From: Streptomyces sp. NBC_01775
Lineage (GTDB): Bacteria; Actinomycetota; Actinomycetes; Streptomycetales; Streptomycetaceae
Length of the DNA stretch: 64,000 nucleotides
Reading direction: 5' to 3'
Assembly: GCF_035917675.1 (NCBI RefSeq)
Contig: NZ_CP109104.1
Coordinates: 6,014,001 to 6,078,000 of the forward strand
Part shown: positions 16,495-26,505 of the stretch, piece by piece
How the letters are laid out: each line of letters begins with the position of its first letter
How positions within the stretch are numbered: the first letter of the stretch is position 1
Program-made: the position numbers and the translations under genes
The notes under the pieces: generated by a model
Databases searched by the model: none
What the model saw: the letters and a program-made list of their open reading frames with translations, nothing else
Told to the model about the DNA's origin: nothing

Positions 16495-17484
16495 ATGACC
16501 GAGCCGCACGACGTGGTCACCATGGGACGCATCGGGGTCGACATCTACCCTCTCCAGACGGGCGTTCCGCTCCAGCACGTGGAGAGCTTCGGCAAGTTCC
16601 TCGGCGGATCCGCCACCAACGTCGCCGTCGCCGCCGCCCGGCTCGGCCGCTCCAGCGCCGTTATCAGCCGGACCGGTGACGACCCGTTCGGCACCTACTG
16701 TCACGAGGCACTCGGCGGCTTCGGCGTGGACGACCGGTGGGTGACACCCGTCGCCAAGTACCCGACGCCGGTGACCTTCTGCGAGATCTTCCCGCCCGAC
16801 GACTTCCCGCTCTACTTCTACCGGCTGCCCAAGGCACCGGACCTGGAGATCCACGCCGGGGAGCTGGACCTGGCCGGGATCGCCGCCGCGAAGATCTTCT
16901 GGATGACGGGCACCGGGCTGTGCGAGGAGCCCAGCAGGGGCGCCACCCGCACCGCGCTCGCCGCGCGGGACACGGTGCGCACCGAGGCCGTGGCCACCGT
17001 CTTCGACCTGGACTGGCGGCCGATGTTCTGGGGCGCCGGCGCCGACGGCGAACTCTCCCCACAGGCCGCCAAGGAGGCGGCCAGGCCGCACTACCGCGAG
17101 GCGCTCGCACACGCCACCGTCGCGGTCGGCAACGTCGAGGAGTGCGAGGTCGCCACCGGCGCCCGCGAGCCCCGCGAGTGCGCCGAGGCGCTCCTGGACG
17201 CGGGAGCCGAACTGGCCGTCGTCAAGCAGGGGCCCAAGGGCGTGCTCGCCCTCCACAGGGACGGCACCGTCGCCGAGGTGCCGCCGCACCCCGTCGAGGT
17301 CGTCAACGGTCTCGGCGCCGGCGACTCGTTCGGCGGCTCCCTGTGCCACGGGCTGCTGGCCGGCTGGGACCTGGAGTACGCGATGCGGTACGCCAACGCG
17401 GCCGGGGCGCTGGTCGCCTCGCGGCTCGCCTGCTCCTCCGCCATGCCCACGGCACCCGAGGTCGAGGCCCTGCTGCGGCCCTGA
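16495..17484 (+). CDS. iolC: 5-dehydro-2-deoxygluconokinase
   Basis: A 329-residue PfkB-family kinase. It phosphorylates 5-dehydro-2-deoxy-D-gluconate in myo-inositol breakdown. Features: VVTMGRIGVDIYPLQTG, the IolC-typical FGKFLGGSATNVAVAAARLG (PfkB signature 1), and the C-terminal NGLGAGDSFGGSLCHG with the catalytic Asp near residue 276. It leads the plus-strand iol operon; the next gene follows within about 65 bp. Confidence 0.93.
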   Translation: MTEPHDVVTMGRIGVDIYPLQTGVPLQHVESFGKFLGGSATNVAVAAARLGRSSAVISRTGDDPFGTYCHEALGGFGVDDRWVTPVAKYPTPVTFCEIFPPDDFPLYFYRLPKAPDLEIHAGELDLAGIAAAKIFWMTGTGLCEEPSRGATRTALAARDTVRTEAVATVFDLDWRPMFWGAGADGELSPQAAKEAARPHYREALAHATVAVGNVEECEVATGAREPRECAEALLDAGAELAVVKQGPKGVLALHRDGTVAEVPPHPVEVVNGLGAGDSFGGSLCHGLLAGWDLEYAMRYANAAGALVASRLACSSAMPTAPEVEALLRP

Positions 17485-17547
17485 CCCCTCGCGCACGGGC
17501 CCTTCCGCGTGCGGCCACCCCCTCAACATCCCGAGAGCGAGCTTTCC

Positions 17548-18435
17548 TTGAGCAGCAGCAGTGTCAGCATCTCCGAGCTGGCCTCCTTGCGGGCCCGGCA
17601 TCCGGAGGCCGTCGCGGAGGCGTGGGCGCGGCGCGTCCGCCGCCCGCTCCTGGGCGAAAGCGGACGGCTGATGATCGTCGCGGCCGACCACCCGGCACGC
17701 GGCGCACTGGCGGTCGGGGACGACAAGCTCGCCATGGCCCACCGCGCCGGGCTGCTGGAGCGCCTCACCCTCGCCCTCTCCCGTCCGGGCGTGGACGGCG
17801 TACTGGCCACCGCGGACATCCTGGAGGACCTGCTGCTGCTCGGCGCGCTGGAGAACAAGGTCGTCCTCGGCTCGATGAACCGGGGCGGGCTGGCCGGTGC
17901 CGCCTTCGAACTGGACGACCGCTTCACCGGGCACCGCGCCCAGGACATCGAACGGCTGGGCCTCGACGCGGGAAAGCTGCTGCTGCGCGTCGACTACGAC
18001 GACCCCGGCTCGCTGCGCACGATGGAGGCGACGGCCCGCGCGGTCGACGACATGGCGGCGCGGCGGCTGCCCGTCTTCGTCGAGCCGTTCATCTCCCGCC
18101 GGGTGGCGGGCAAGGTGACCAACGACCTGAGCGCGGAGGCCGTCGCCCGCTCCATCGCCATCGCCTCCGGGCTGGGCGGCACCTCCGCCTACACCTGGCT
18201 CAAGCTGCCGGTCACCACGGATCCCGAGGACATGGCCTGGGTGTCCGAGACCTCCGCGCTGCCGGTCGTCCTGCTCGGCGGCGAGGTCAACGGTGACCAG
18301 GAAGGCGCGTACGAGAAGTGGCGCAAGGCGCTGAGTCTGCCGACGGTGCGCGGGCTCGTCGTCGGGCGCTCGTTGCTCTATCCGGCCGGTGGCGATGTGC
18401 GCGCGGCCGTCGACACCGCTGTCGGACTGCTGTGA
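17548..18435 (+). CDS. Cgl0159-like aldolase-fold protein of the inositol cluster
   Basis: A 295-residue (beta/alpha)8 protein of the DeoC/FbaB/LacD aldolase superfamily, of the type first named Cgl0159 in Corynebacterium glutamicum, where it also lies among iol genes. Features: GRLMIVAADHPARGAL, GVLATADILEDLLLLGAL, LLLRVDYDDPGS, PVFVEPF and the C-terminal RGLVVGRSLLYPAGGDV phosphate-site-like loop. A likely job is cleavage of the phosphorylated deoxygluconate made by IolC (the IolJ step), which is inference. The start is uncertain: TTG at 17548 (used here) or GTG at 17509. Confidence 0.8.
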   Translation: MSSSSVSISELASLRARHPEAVAEAWARRVRRPLLGESGRLMIVAADHPARGALAVGDDKLAMAHRAGLLERLTLALSRPGVDGVLATADILEDLLLLGALENKVVLGSMNRGGLAGAAFELDDRFTGHRAQDIERLGLDAGKLLLRVDYDDPGSLRTMEATARAVDDMAARRLPVFVEPFISRRVAGKVTNDLSAEAVARSIAIASGLGGTSAYTWLKLPVTTDPEDMAWVSETSALPVVLLGGEVNGDQEGAYEKWRKALSLPTVRGLVVGRSLLYPAGGDVRAAVDTAVGLL

Positions 18436-18506
18436 ACGCCGGGAACGCCGGGAACGCCAGAAAAGCTGTGAACGCCGGGAACGCCGGGAAAGCTGTGAAC
18501 GCTCCG
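18430..18506. repeat. Tandem repeats between the aldolase gene and iolB
   Basis: The phrase GCTGTGAACGCCGGGAACGC recurs after about 36 bp and again in part. The smaller unit CGGGAACGC is repeated inside it. It fills nearly all of the 85-bp spacer before iolB. Confidence 0.7.
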
Positions 18507-18520
18507 AAGGGGGCCTGCGC

Positions 18521-19525
18521 ATGACCGCCACCGACTCCGACTTCCACCTGCGCGCGGGGAGTGCCGCCGCGGGCCCCTACGCCCTGGACATCGACCCCGA
18601 ACGGGCGGGCTGGGGCTACTCCTCGCTGCGCGTCCTGGCGCTGGCGCCGGGTGCCGGCCACCGGTTCGCCACCGGGGACAGCGAGTGGATCGTGCTGCCG
18701 CTCAACGGCGGCTGCACCGTCGAGGCCGAAGGCGAGGTCCTCGAACTGCACGGCAGGAAGAGCGTCTTCAGCGGCGTGAGCGACTTCGCGTATGTGCCGC
18801 GCGATGCCGAGGTACGCATCAGCAGCGCCGCGGGCGGGCGGTTCGCGCTCACCGGCGCGCGCTGCGAGCGGCGGCTCGCGGTGCGCTACGGCGCGGCCGA
18901 GGACGTCCCCGTCGAGCTGCGCGGCAGCGGCTCGTGCTCGCGCCAGGTCAACAACTTCGGCGCCGCCGGCGTCTTCGAGGCCGACAAGCTCATCGCCGTC
19001 GAGGTGCTGACCCCCGGCGGCAACTGGTCCTCCTACCCGCCGCACAAGCACGACGAGCACCGCGAGGGCGCCGAGAGCGAGCTGGAGGAGATCTACTACT
19101 TCGAGATCGCCCCCCACGGCTCCACCGAGGGCCTCGGCTACCAGCGCGTGTCCCCCAGCGGCCAGGGCAGGGGCACCGATGTGCTGGCCGAGGTGCGCAG
19201 CGGCGACGCGGTGCTCATCCCCGACGGCTGGCACGGCCCCTCCATGGCCGCGCCCGGCCACGACATGTACTACCTGAATGTGATGGCGGGCCCGGGGGTG
19301 GATCGGGCGTGGCTTATCTGCGACCATCCTGATCACGCGTGGATCCGTGGTTCCTGGGCCGATATGGCAGTGGATCCAAGGCTTCCGCTGTACGAGGCGA
19401 AGGAAACCGAGGGGTCGCGGGGCGACTTGTGGGACGGCTCGCGGGGCGGGGCCCAGGACGGCCCGCGGCGCGGGGCCCAGGACGGCCCGCGGCGCGGGGC
19501 CCAGGAAGGAGAGGGTGCCAAGTGA
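18521..19525 (+). CDS. iolB: 5-deoxy-glucuronate isomerase
   Basis: A 334-residue double-cupin IolB that converts 5-deoxy-glucuronate to 5-dehydro-2-deoxygluconate. The C-terminal cupin carries the metal ligands in NWSSYPPHKHDEH, the Glu of ELEEIYYFEIAPHG, and the His of IPDGWHGPSMAAPGHDMYYLNVMAG. ATG 18521 follows a GAAGG motif. After the family's normal end (DPRLPLY) there is a tail GAQDGPRRGAQDGPRRGAQ encoded by 24-bp tandem repeats. The GTGA at 19522-19525 overlaps iolD. Confidence 0.93.
   Translation: MTATDSDFHLRAGSAAAGPYALDIDPERAGWGYSSLRVLALAPGAGHRFATGDSEWIVLPLNGGCTVEAEGEVLELHGRKSVFSGVSDFAYVPRDAEVRISSAAGGRFALTGARCERRLAVRYGAAEDVPVELRGSGSCSRQVNNFGAAGVFEADKLIAVEVLTPGGNWSSYPPHKHDEHREGAESELEEIYYFEIAPHGSTEGLGYQRVSPSGQGRGTDVLAEVRSGDAVLIPDGWHGPSMAAPGHDMYYLNVMAGPGVDRAWLICDHPDHAWIRGSWADMAVDPRLPLYEAKETEGSRGDLWDGSRGGAQDGPRRGAQDGPRRGAQEGEGAK
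19451..19505. repeat. 24-bp tandem repeat in the 3' end of iolB
   Basis: Units at 19451-19474 and 19475-19498 are identical (GCCCAGGACGG followed by CCCGCGGCGCGGG), and a partial third unit follows to 19505. They encode the Gly-Ala-Gln-Asp-Gly-Pro-Arg-Arg tail. The period is a multiple of three. The ribosome-binding site of iolD (AAGGAGAGG) begins right after the array. Confidence 0.85.
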
Positions 19526-21411
19526 CCACCGTCGAGCTCACCACCGGGCAGGCACTCGTCCGTTTCCTGGCCGTCCAGTACACCGAGCGCGACGGGCAGC
19601 GGCACCGGCTCATCGACTCCTGCTGGGGCATCTTCGGCCACGGCAACGTCGCGGGCCTCGGCCAGGCGCTGGTGGAGAGCGGCCAGGGCCCCGGCGCCCC
19701 GCTCCCCTTCCACCAGGGCCGCAACGAGCAGGCCATGGTGCACGCCGCCGTCGGCTTCGCACGCCAGAACAACCGGCTCTCCGCCCAGGCCGTGACCACC
19801 TCCATCGGACCGGGCGCCACCAACCTGGTCACCGGAGCCGCGCTGGCCACCGTCAACCGCCTGCCGGTGCTGCTGCTGCCCGGCGACGCCTTCGCGAGCC
19901 GGGTCCCCGACCCCGTCCTCCAGCAGCTCGAAGTGCCCTACGCGGGCGACGTCTCCGTCAACGACGCGCTGCGCCCCGTCTCCCGCTACTTCGACCGCGT
20001 CACCCGGCCCGAGGCGCTGATCCCCGCCGCGCTCTCCGCGATGCGGGTGCTGGCCGACCCCGCCGAGACCGGCGCCGTCACCCTCGCCCTGCCGCAGGAC
20101 GTGCAGGCCGAGGCATACGAGTGGCCGCGGGAGTTCTTCGCCGAGCGGGTGTGGCGGGTGGGACGGCCGGGGCTGGAGCCGGAGGTGCTGGCCCAGGCCG
20201 CCGAGGCCGTACGCGCCGCCCGCCGCCCGCTGCTGGTCGCCGGTGGCGGCGTTCACCACAGCGAGGCCGAGGAGGCGCTGCGCGTCCTGGCCGACACGAC
20301 CGGCATCCCGGTGGCCTCCACCCAGGCGGGCAAGGGCTCGCTGCGCCACGACCACCCCTGTGACGTGGGCGGACTCGGTCACACCGGCACGGCCGTCGCC
20401 GATGAACTCGCCCGCTCCGCCGACCTGGTCATCGGCGTCGGCACCCGCTGGACCGACTTCACGACCGCCTCCGCCACCTTGTTCGCCGCGCCGGAGGTGC
20501 GCTTCGTCAACCTCAACGTCACCTCCTTCGACGGCCACAAGCTGGGCGCGCTCCCCGCCCTCGCCGACGCGCGCGCCGGCCTGGAGGCGCTGGCCGGCGC
20601 GCTGCGCGGATACCGCGTCACGCCCGACTACGAAGCCGAGTACGCGCGCGGCAAGGAGCGCTGGGAGCGGGTGGTGGCCGAGGCGTTCGCCGCGCACCCG
20701 CTGGATGAGAAGGCCCGTCCCTCGCAGACCCAGGTGCTCGGCGCGCTCGACACGGTCGTCGGCGACGAGGACGTGGTCATCAACGCGGCCGGATCCATGC
20801 CCGGCGACCTGCACAAGCTGTGGCGGGCCCGCTCGGCCCGGCAATACCACCTGGAGTACGGGTACTCGTGCATGGGCTACGAGATCCCGGCCGCCATCGG
20901 CGTGCGCATGGCGGCGCCCGAGCGGCCCGTGTGGGCGCTGGTGGGCGACGGTACGTATCTGATGCTGCCCACCGAGATCGTCACCGCGGTCCAGGAGGGC
21001 GTCAACATCAATGTCGTGCTGGTGCAGAACCACGGCTACGCCTCCATCGGCGGGCTGTCCGAGCAGACCGGCGCCGAACGCTTCGGCACCGCCTACCGCT
21101 TCCGGGACGCCGAGGGCGGCTACACCGGAGCGCCGCTGCCCGTCGACCTGGCCGCCAACGCCGCCTCGCTCGGCATGGAGGTGCTGCGCGCGGCCACATA
21201 CACCGAACTGCGCGAGGCACTGGCGGCGGCGCGCGCCTCCGACCGGCCCACCTGCGTCCACGTCGAGACCGACACCAGCCCGGCCGTGCCCGCGCCGGGC
21301 GCCGAGGCGTGGTGGGACGTGGTCGTCGCCGAGACCTCGGGCCGTACGGCGGCCCGTGCGGCGCGGGAGGAGTACGAGCGCCAACGGACCCGTCAGCGCC
21401 GGCACTTGTGA
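19522..21411 (+). CDS. iolD: 3D-(3,5/4)-trihydroxycyclohexane-1,2-dione acylhydrolase (decyclizing)
   Basis: A 629-residue ThDP-dependent enzyme that opens the cyclitol ring in myo-inositol degradation. The N-terminal PYR domain includes DSCWGIFGHGNVAGLGQAL and the catalytic-type Glu in HQGRNEQAMVHAAVG. A central domain follows (LVAGGGVHHSEAEE, ADLVIGVGTRWTDF). The ThDP/Mg site is WALVGDGTYLMLPTEI through LVQNHGYASIGGLS. The GTG at 19522 overlaps the iolB stop. Longer in-frame sequence upstream lies inside the iolB repeat tail and is not coding. Confidence 0.94.
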   Translation: MTTVELTTGQALVRFLAVQYTERDGQRHRLIDSCWGIFGHGNVAGLGQALVESGQGPGAPLPFHQGRNEQAMVHAAVGFARQNNRLSAQAVTTSIGPGATNLVTGAALATVNRLPVLLLPGDAFASRVPDPVLQQLEVPYAGDVSVNDALRPVSRYFDRVTRPEALIPAALSAMRVLADPAETGAVTLALPQDVQAEAYEWPREFFAERVWRVGRPGLEPEVLAQAAEAVRAARRPLLVAGGGVHHSEAEEALRVLADTTGIPVASTQAGKGSLRHDHPCDVGGLGHTGTAVADELARSADLVIGVGTRWTDFTTASATLFAAPEVRFVNLNVTSFDGHKLGALPALADARAGLEALAGALRGYRVTPDYEAEYARGKERWERVVAEAFAAHPLDEKARPSQTQVLGALDTVVGDEDVVINAAGSMPGDLHKLWRARSARQYHLEYGYSCMGYEIPAAIGVRMAAPERPVWALVGDGTYLMLPTEIVTAVQEGVNINVVLVQNHGYASIGGLSEQTGAERFGTAYRFRDAEGGYTGAPLPVDLAANAASLGMEVLRAATYTELREALAAARASDRPTCVHVETDTSPAVPAPGAEAWWDVVVAETSGRTAARAAREEYERQRTRQRRHL

Positions 21412-21478
21412 GCTCGCGAGCGGCCCGAGCGACCAGCACCACCCGCACGACCCTCACGTCCCAAGAAAGGTCCGCACC

Positions 21479-22975
<1,497 letters not shown>

Positions 22976-23021
22976 CGCCTCACCAGAGCGACAGCTGAAT
23001 CCTCCCCCGACGCCCGCCGAC

Positions 23022-23060
23022 AGCACCCGCGCCGCCCCTCGGGGACGGCGGCGGGGGCTG
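23022..23060 (+). terminator. Imperfect hairpin after the iol operon
   Basis: A GC-rich imperfect inverted repeat (arms starting AGCACCCGCG and ending GGGGGCT) with a short loop lies about 45 bp after the iolA stop and before the FUSC gene. Several mismatches are present, so confidence is limited. Confidence 0.5.
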
Positions 23061-23098
23061 TCTGCTTAGGCCTCATCTGTCACCGTATTCTCGGGAGC

Positions 23099-25645
23099 AT
23101 GATGGCCACGCCGCTGCCCTGGCTACGGGCGCTCAAGGACACCGCGCAGTCAGGGCTCAGCGTGGAGCGCGCCTCGCTGGCGCCACTGATAGCGGTGCGC
23201 GGGGCGTGCGGCGTGGCGCTCGTGGTCGGGCTCGCGCTGCTGTTCGGCTCCCCGCAGCTCGCCGTCTCCAGCGCGTTCGGCGCCTTCGCCTCCGGGATCG
23301 CCACCTTCCAGCGCAGCTGGCGCCCCCGGCCCGTGCTCGCGCTCGCCGCCGCGGCGGGGCTGGCCATCTCCACCTTCCTCGGCTATCTGGTGATCGCCTG
23401 GCCCCCGGCGTTCGTCCTGCTGCTGGCCGTATGGGCGTTCCTGGCGGGCATGGCCTGGGCGATGGGCCCCACCTCCGGAGTGGTCGCCGCCTTCAACGTC
23501 GCGGTGATGCTGATCACCGTCACCCTGCCGGCCAGCACCCTGGGCGCGCTCAGCCACGCCGCGCTCATCGCCTGCGGCGGGGTGGTGCAGGCGGGGCTGA
23601 TCGTGCTGTTCCCCATACGGCCCTGGGGCGAGCGGCGCGACACCCTCGCGGACGCGCTCGCGGGCGTCGCCGACTACGCGCGCCGGCTGCGGCACGACCC
23701 CATGGCGCCCTTCGACCCCGAACCGCTGATCGAGGCCCGCAGCGCCGCCGCCGTCACCCCGCGTCAGGCCCGGCGCCGGCCCCGGCAGTTGCAGGGCTAC
23801 CGCGCGATGGCCGAGCGCTTCCGCCCCGTCCTCGCCTCGCTCGCCGACCCCGTCGTCGGCGGAGCCCCGATGGTGGGACCCGAACGCGACCGCGTACGCG
23901 AACTGCTGGCCGCCGCCGCCACCGTCCTGGACGCCACCGCGCGCGCCATCCGCCGCGGCGAGCGCGTGCGGCTGCCCGACCAGGCGCTGGATGTGCTCCA
24001 GGTCCCCAAGGAAGGGCCGGTGCTCTCGGGCCCGGCGCGGCGGGCCGGGCTGCGGCTGATCGCGCTCACCGACGACGCGGTGGAAGCGGCACAGGAACCC
24101 GTCGAGGTCACCCGGCACGGGCTGTTGGCCCGGGTGACCTGGCACGTGGCCGACCGCGAGGGCCACCGCCCCGGATTCCCCGACCGCAAGCCGATGGTGG
24201 GCGCGAGTCTGGACGGTCCCTACGGCCCCGACCCCGAGGAAGAGGCGGCCGAGGAGGCGGCCAAGGCCGAGGAGCGGGAGAAGGCGAAGGCCGCGGGCGG
24301 GAAGCACACCCCCGCCGCGGGGAACGCACTCGCGCGCGAGCGCCATCTGCACATGCCCACCCTCGCGGCGATGGTGCCCGTGGCGCTGCGGGCCTTCCGC
24401 CGGGAGGCGCGCTGGAAGTCGCCCATCCTGCGGCACGCGCTGCGCGTCAGCGTCGTGGCCTCGATCGGCTATGTGCTGGGCAAGGAACTGCCGCCCGCGC
24501 ACGGGTACTGGGTGCCGCTGACCGCCGTCATGGTGCTGCGGCCCGACTTCTCCCGCACGTACGAGCGGGGCGTCGGCCGCTTCGTGGGGACGCTCATCGG
24601 TGTCGGCGTCGCGGGCACGGTGATGGGGCTGGCCGGCCCGGGCCCCTTTCTGAACGCGCTGCTGGCCGTGGTGAGCGTCGGGTTCATGTATTTGCTGATG
24701 CGCACCGGGTACGCCATCTCGCAGATCTTCACCGGCTCCTACGTCGTCTTCCTGCTCGGCATCCTGGGCGCCGAGTGGTATCAGACCGCCTTCGAACGCG
24801 TCTGGCTCACCGCGCTCGGCGGGGTGCTGGCCATGGTCAGCTACGCCCTCTTCCCCGCCTGGGAGACCCCGCTGCTGCGCGACCGGCTCGCCGACTGGCT
24901 GGCGGCGACGGGGCGTTACGCGATGGCCGTGCTGGACGCCTTCGCGCAGCCCGCCGAGCGCGCCCCGCGGCAGGTGCGCGAGGCCCTGCTGGACACGCGT
25001 GCCGCGCGCATGGAGTGGGAGCAGACCGTCAGCCGCGCCGAGGCCGAACCCGTACGGCACCGGGGCCGCCTCTCGCAACGCTCGGTGACCGACGCGCAGT
25101 CCGCGCTGGTCACCATGGGCCGCGCCACGATGCTTCTGGAGGCCCACCTCCCCGACCGGGACGCGCAACCCTCCGTGGGCGCCGGGGAGTTCTCCGCCGC
25201 CCTCGCACCCGCCGTCTCCCGGGCGGTCGAGGCGATCCGCGCGAGCAGGCCGCTGGAGTGGGGGAGCGTGCACGAGGCGCTGTCCCACTGGTGGGAGCAG
25301 GCCGAGGACCCGCCACCGGTCGACCTGCGCACGGCGGAACTCCTCACGGACGCGCTGGACGACCTGGCCGAGGCGGTCGACCCGAAGAAGGGGAAGACGC
25401 GGACCGAGCGGGCCGAGGGTGCGCCGGCTGAGCGGGCCGAGGGCTCGGGGCGGACCGGGGGGTCCGGCGGGTCCGGGCGCTCCGGTGACGAGGGCGACGA
25501 GGGGGACGAGGAAGAGCGGGCGCCGGGGCCGGAGTCCGACGCGGAGTCGGCGTCGGCCTCGGAGCGCGACGGGGTGGACGAGGAATGGGACGGCGACGGG
25601 ACCAAGGCCGAGGAAGGGCCCGGCGTCGGGGAAGCGGGCCGGTGA
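23099..25645 (+). CDS. FUSC-family / aromatic acid exporter-like membrane protein
   Basis: An 848-residue protein with two blocks of transmembrane helices (about residues 28-170 and 455-590), separated by a cytoplasmic region and followed by a long soluble C-terminal part. This is the FUSC/YccS/AaeB plan. Conserved words include SIGYVLGKELPPAHGYWVPLTAVMVLRPDFSRTYERGVGR in the second block. It probably exports aromatic acids or other amphiphiles; the substrate is unknown. The last ~80 residues are Glu/Gly/Ser-rich and disordered. Two adjacent ATGs (23099 and 23102) are possible starts. Confidence 0.85.
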   Translation: MMATPLPWLRALKDTAQSGLSVERASLAPLIAVRGACGVALVVGLALLFGSPQLAVSSAFGAFASGIATFQRSWRPRPVLALAAAAGLAISTFLGYLVIAWPPAFVLLLAVWAFLAGMAWAMGPTSGVVAAFNVAVMLITVTLPASTLGALSHAALIACGGVVQAGLIVLFPIRPWGERRDTLADALAGVADYARRLRHDPMAPFDPEPLIEARSAAAVTPRQARRRPRQLQGYRAMAERFRPVLASLADPVVGGAPMVGPERDRVRELLAAAATVLDATARAIRRGERVRLPDQALDVLQVPKEGPVLSGPARRAGLRLIALTDDAVEAAQEPVEVTRHGLLARVTWHVADREGHRPGFPDRKPMVGASLDGPYGPDPEEEAAEEAAKAEEREKAKAAGGKHTPAAGNALARERHLHMPTLAAMVPVALRAFRREARWKSPILRHALRVSVVASIGYVLGKELPPAHGYWVPLTAVMVLRPDFSRTYERGVGRFVGTLIGVGVAGTVMGLAGPGPFLNALLAVVSVGFMYLLMRTGYAISQIFTGSYVVFLLGILGAEWYQTAFERVWLTALGGVLAMVSYALFPAWETPLLRDRLADWLAATGRYAMAVLDAFAQPAERAPRQVREALLDTRAARMEWEQTVSRAEAEPVRHRGRLSQRSVTDAQSALVTMGRATMLLEAHLPDRDAQPSVGAGEFSAALAPAVSRAVEAIRASRPLEWGSVHEALSHWWEQAEDPPPVDLRTAELLTDALDDLAEAVDPKKGKTRTERAEGAPAERAEGSGRTGGSGGSGRSGDEGDEGDEEERAPGPESDAESASASERDGVDEEWDGDGTKAEEGPGVGEAGR

Positions 25646-25713
25646 ATTCGGCCGGGCGGAGTTGATTCGGCCGACTCGATTCGACGGGGTCAACTCGGCT
25701 TGGTAGCACGGGC

Positions 25714-25806
25714 GGTGGTGGCCGTGGTGGCCGTGGTGGCCGTGGTGGCCTTGCGGGTCGGCGGGGTGAGGCGCGACGGCTCGGCGGGGTGAGGCGCGAC
25801 GGCTCG
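25714..25806. repeat. Two adjacent tandem repeats in an intergenic region
   Basis: Four copies of a 9-bp unit CGTGGTGGC (25714-25749, the first imperfect) are followed by two exact copies of a 23-bp unit beginning GCGGGGTGAGGC (25761-25783, 25784-25806). The region lies between the convergent FUSC and VOC genes and has no supported coding. Confidence 0.85.
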
Positions 25807-25917
25807 GCGGGTGGCCGGACGGGGGGCGGCCCGACCGGGCGGGACCGTACGTACCGACGGGGCGGGAGCCGTACATACGGTGGGGGCGGGGGCGATTCGA
25901 GGCCCCGCCCCCTGCTG

Positions 25918-26376
25918 TCACCGCACGTCGAACTCGTTGCCCTCCGGGTCGGCCATCGTCACATGGTGGGTCCCCGGCTCCTCCACCACGCGCAGCATCC
26001 GCGCGCCCAGCCGCTCCAGCCTTTTGACCTCGGCGTCGCGGGCATCGGTACCCGCGTGCAGGTCCATGTGGAGGCGGTTCCCGCTCTCCTTCGGCTCGGG
26101 TACGGCGCGGAACAGCAGCCTTCTGCCCAGGCCCGTACCGGTGTCCTCGGCGACCGGGTCGTGGGGGTGGCGTATCGCGGCGGCGTGCCGCCACGCCTTG
26201 CGGCCCGCGTGCCGCTCGTCGGGGACGATCTGGGCCTCGGTGATGGCGCCCATGCTGTGCAGGCGCTCGATGTGGGCGCTGTGGTCCTCCGCCGTGTAAC
26301 CGAGGGCCTGTTCCCAGAAGTGGGCGAGGCGGTGGGGATCTTCGCAGTCGATGACGAGTTTCCAGTCGAGGGCCAT
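25918..26376 (-). CDS. VOC-family (glyoxalase-like) protein
   Basis: A 152-residue vicinal-oxygen-chelate protein of the Glyoxalase_6-like kind. The start LDWKLVIDCEDPHRLAHFWEQALGY and the C-terminal GTHHVTMADPEGNEFDV are diagnostic, with HMDLHAGTDARDAEV in between. Members bind metal or small ligands, and most Streptomyces copies are uncharacterised. The ATG at 26376 is chosen over an upstream ATG at 26415 because it begins directly at the fold. It is monocistronic. Confidence 0.85.
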   Translation of the reverse strand: MALDWKLVIDCEDPHRLAHFWEQALGYTAEDHSAHIERLHSMGAITEAQIVPDERHAGRKAWRHAAAIRHPHDPVAEDTGTGLGRRLLFRAVPEPKESGNRLHMDLHAGTDARDAEVKRLERLGARMLRVVEEPGTHHVTMADPEGNEFDVR

Positions 26377-26505
26377 GTCACGCGTCCGTTCTGGGGTGCG
26401 GACGGGGAACCGCACGGCGCTGGATCCCCGGGTTCCTGTTTCTTAGCCGGGGGACGCCGTGGCCGCAACTGTGAACGAGTGTACGGAGCATGCCCGTTGG
26501 GCGGC

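Noticed and set aside
23150..26194. A 1014-codon open frame on the minus strand opposite the FUSC gene
   Set aside because: His/Gly/Arg/Pro-rich, no domain or ribosome-binding site, and it overlaps two real genes on different strands.
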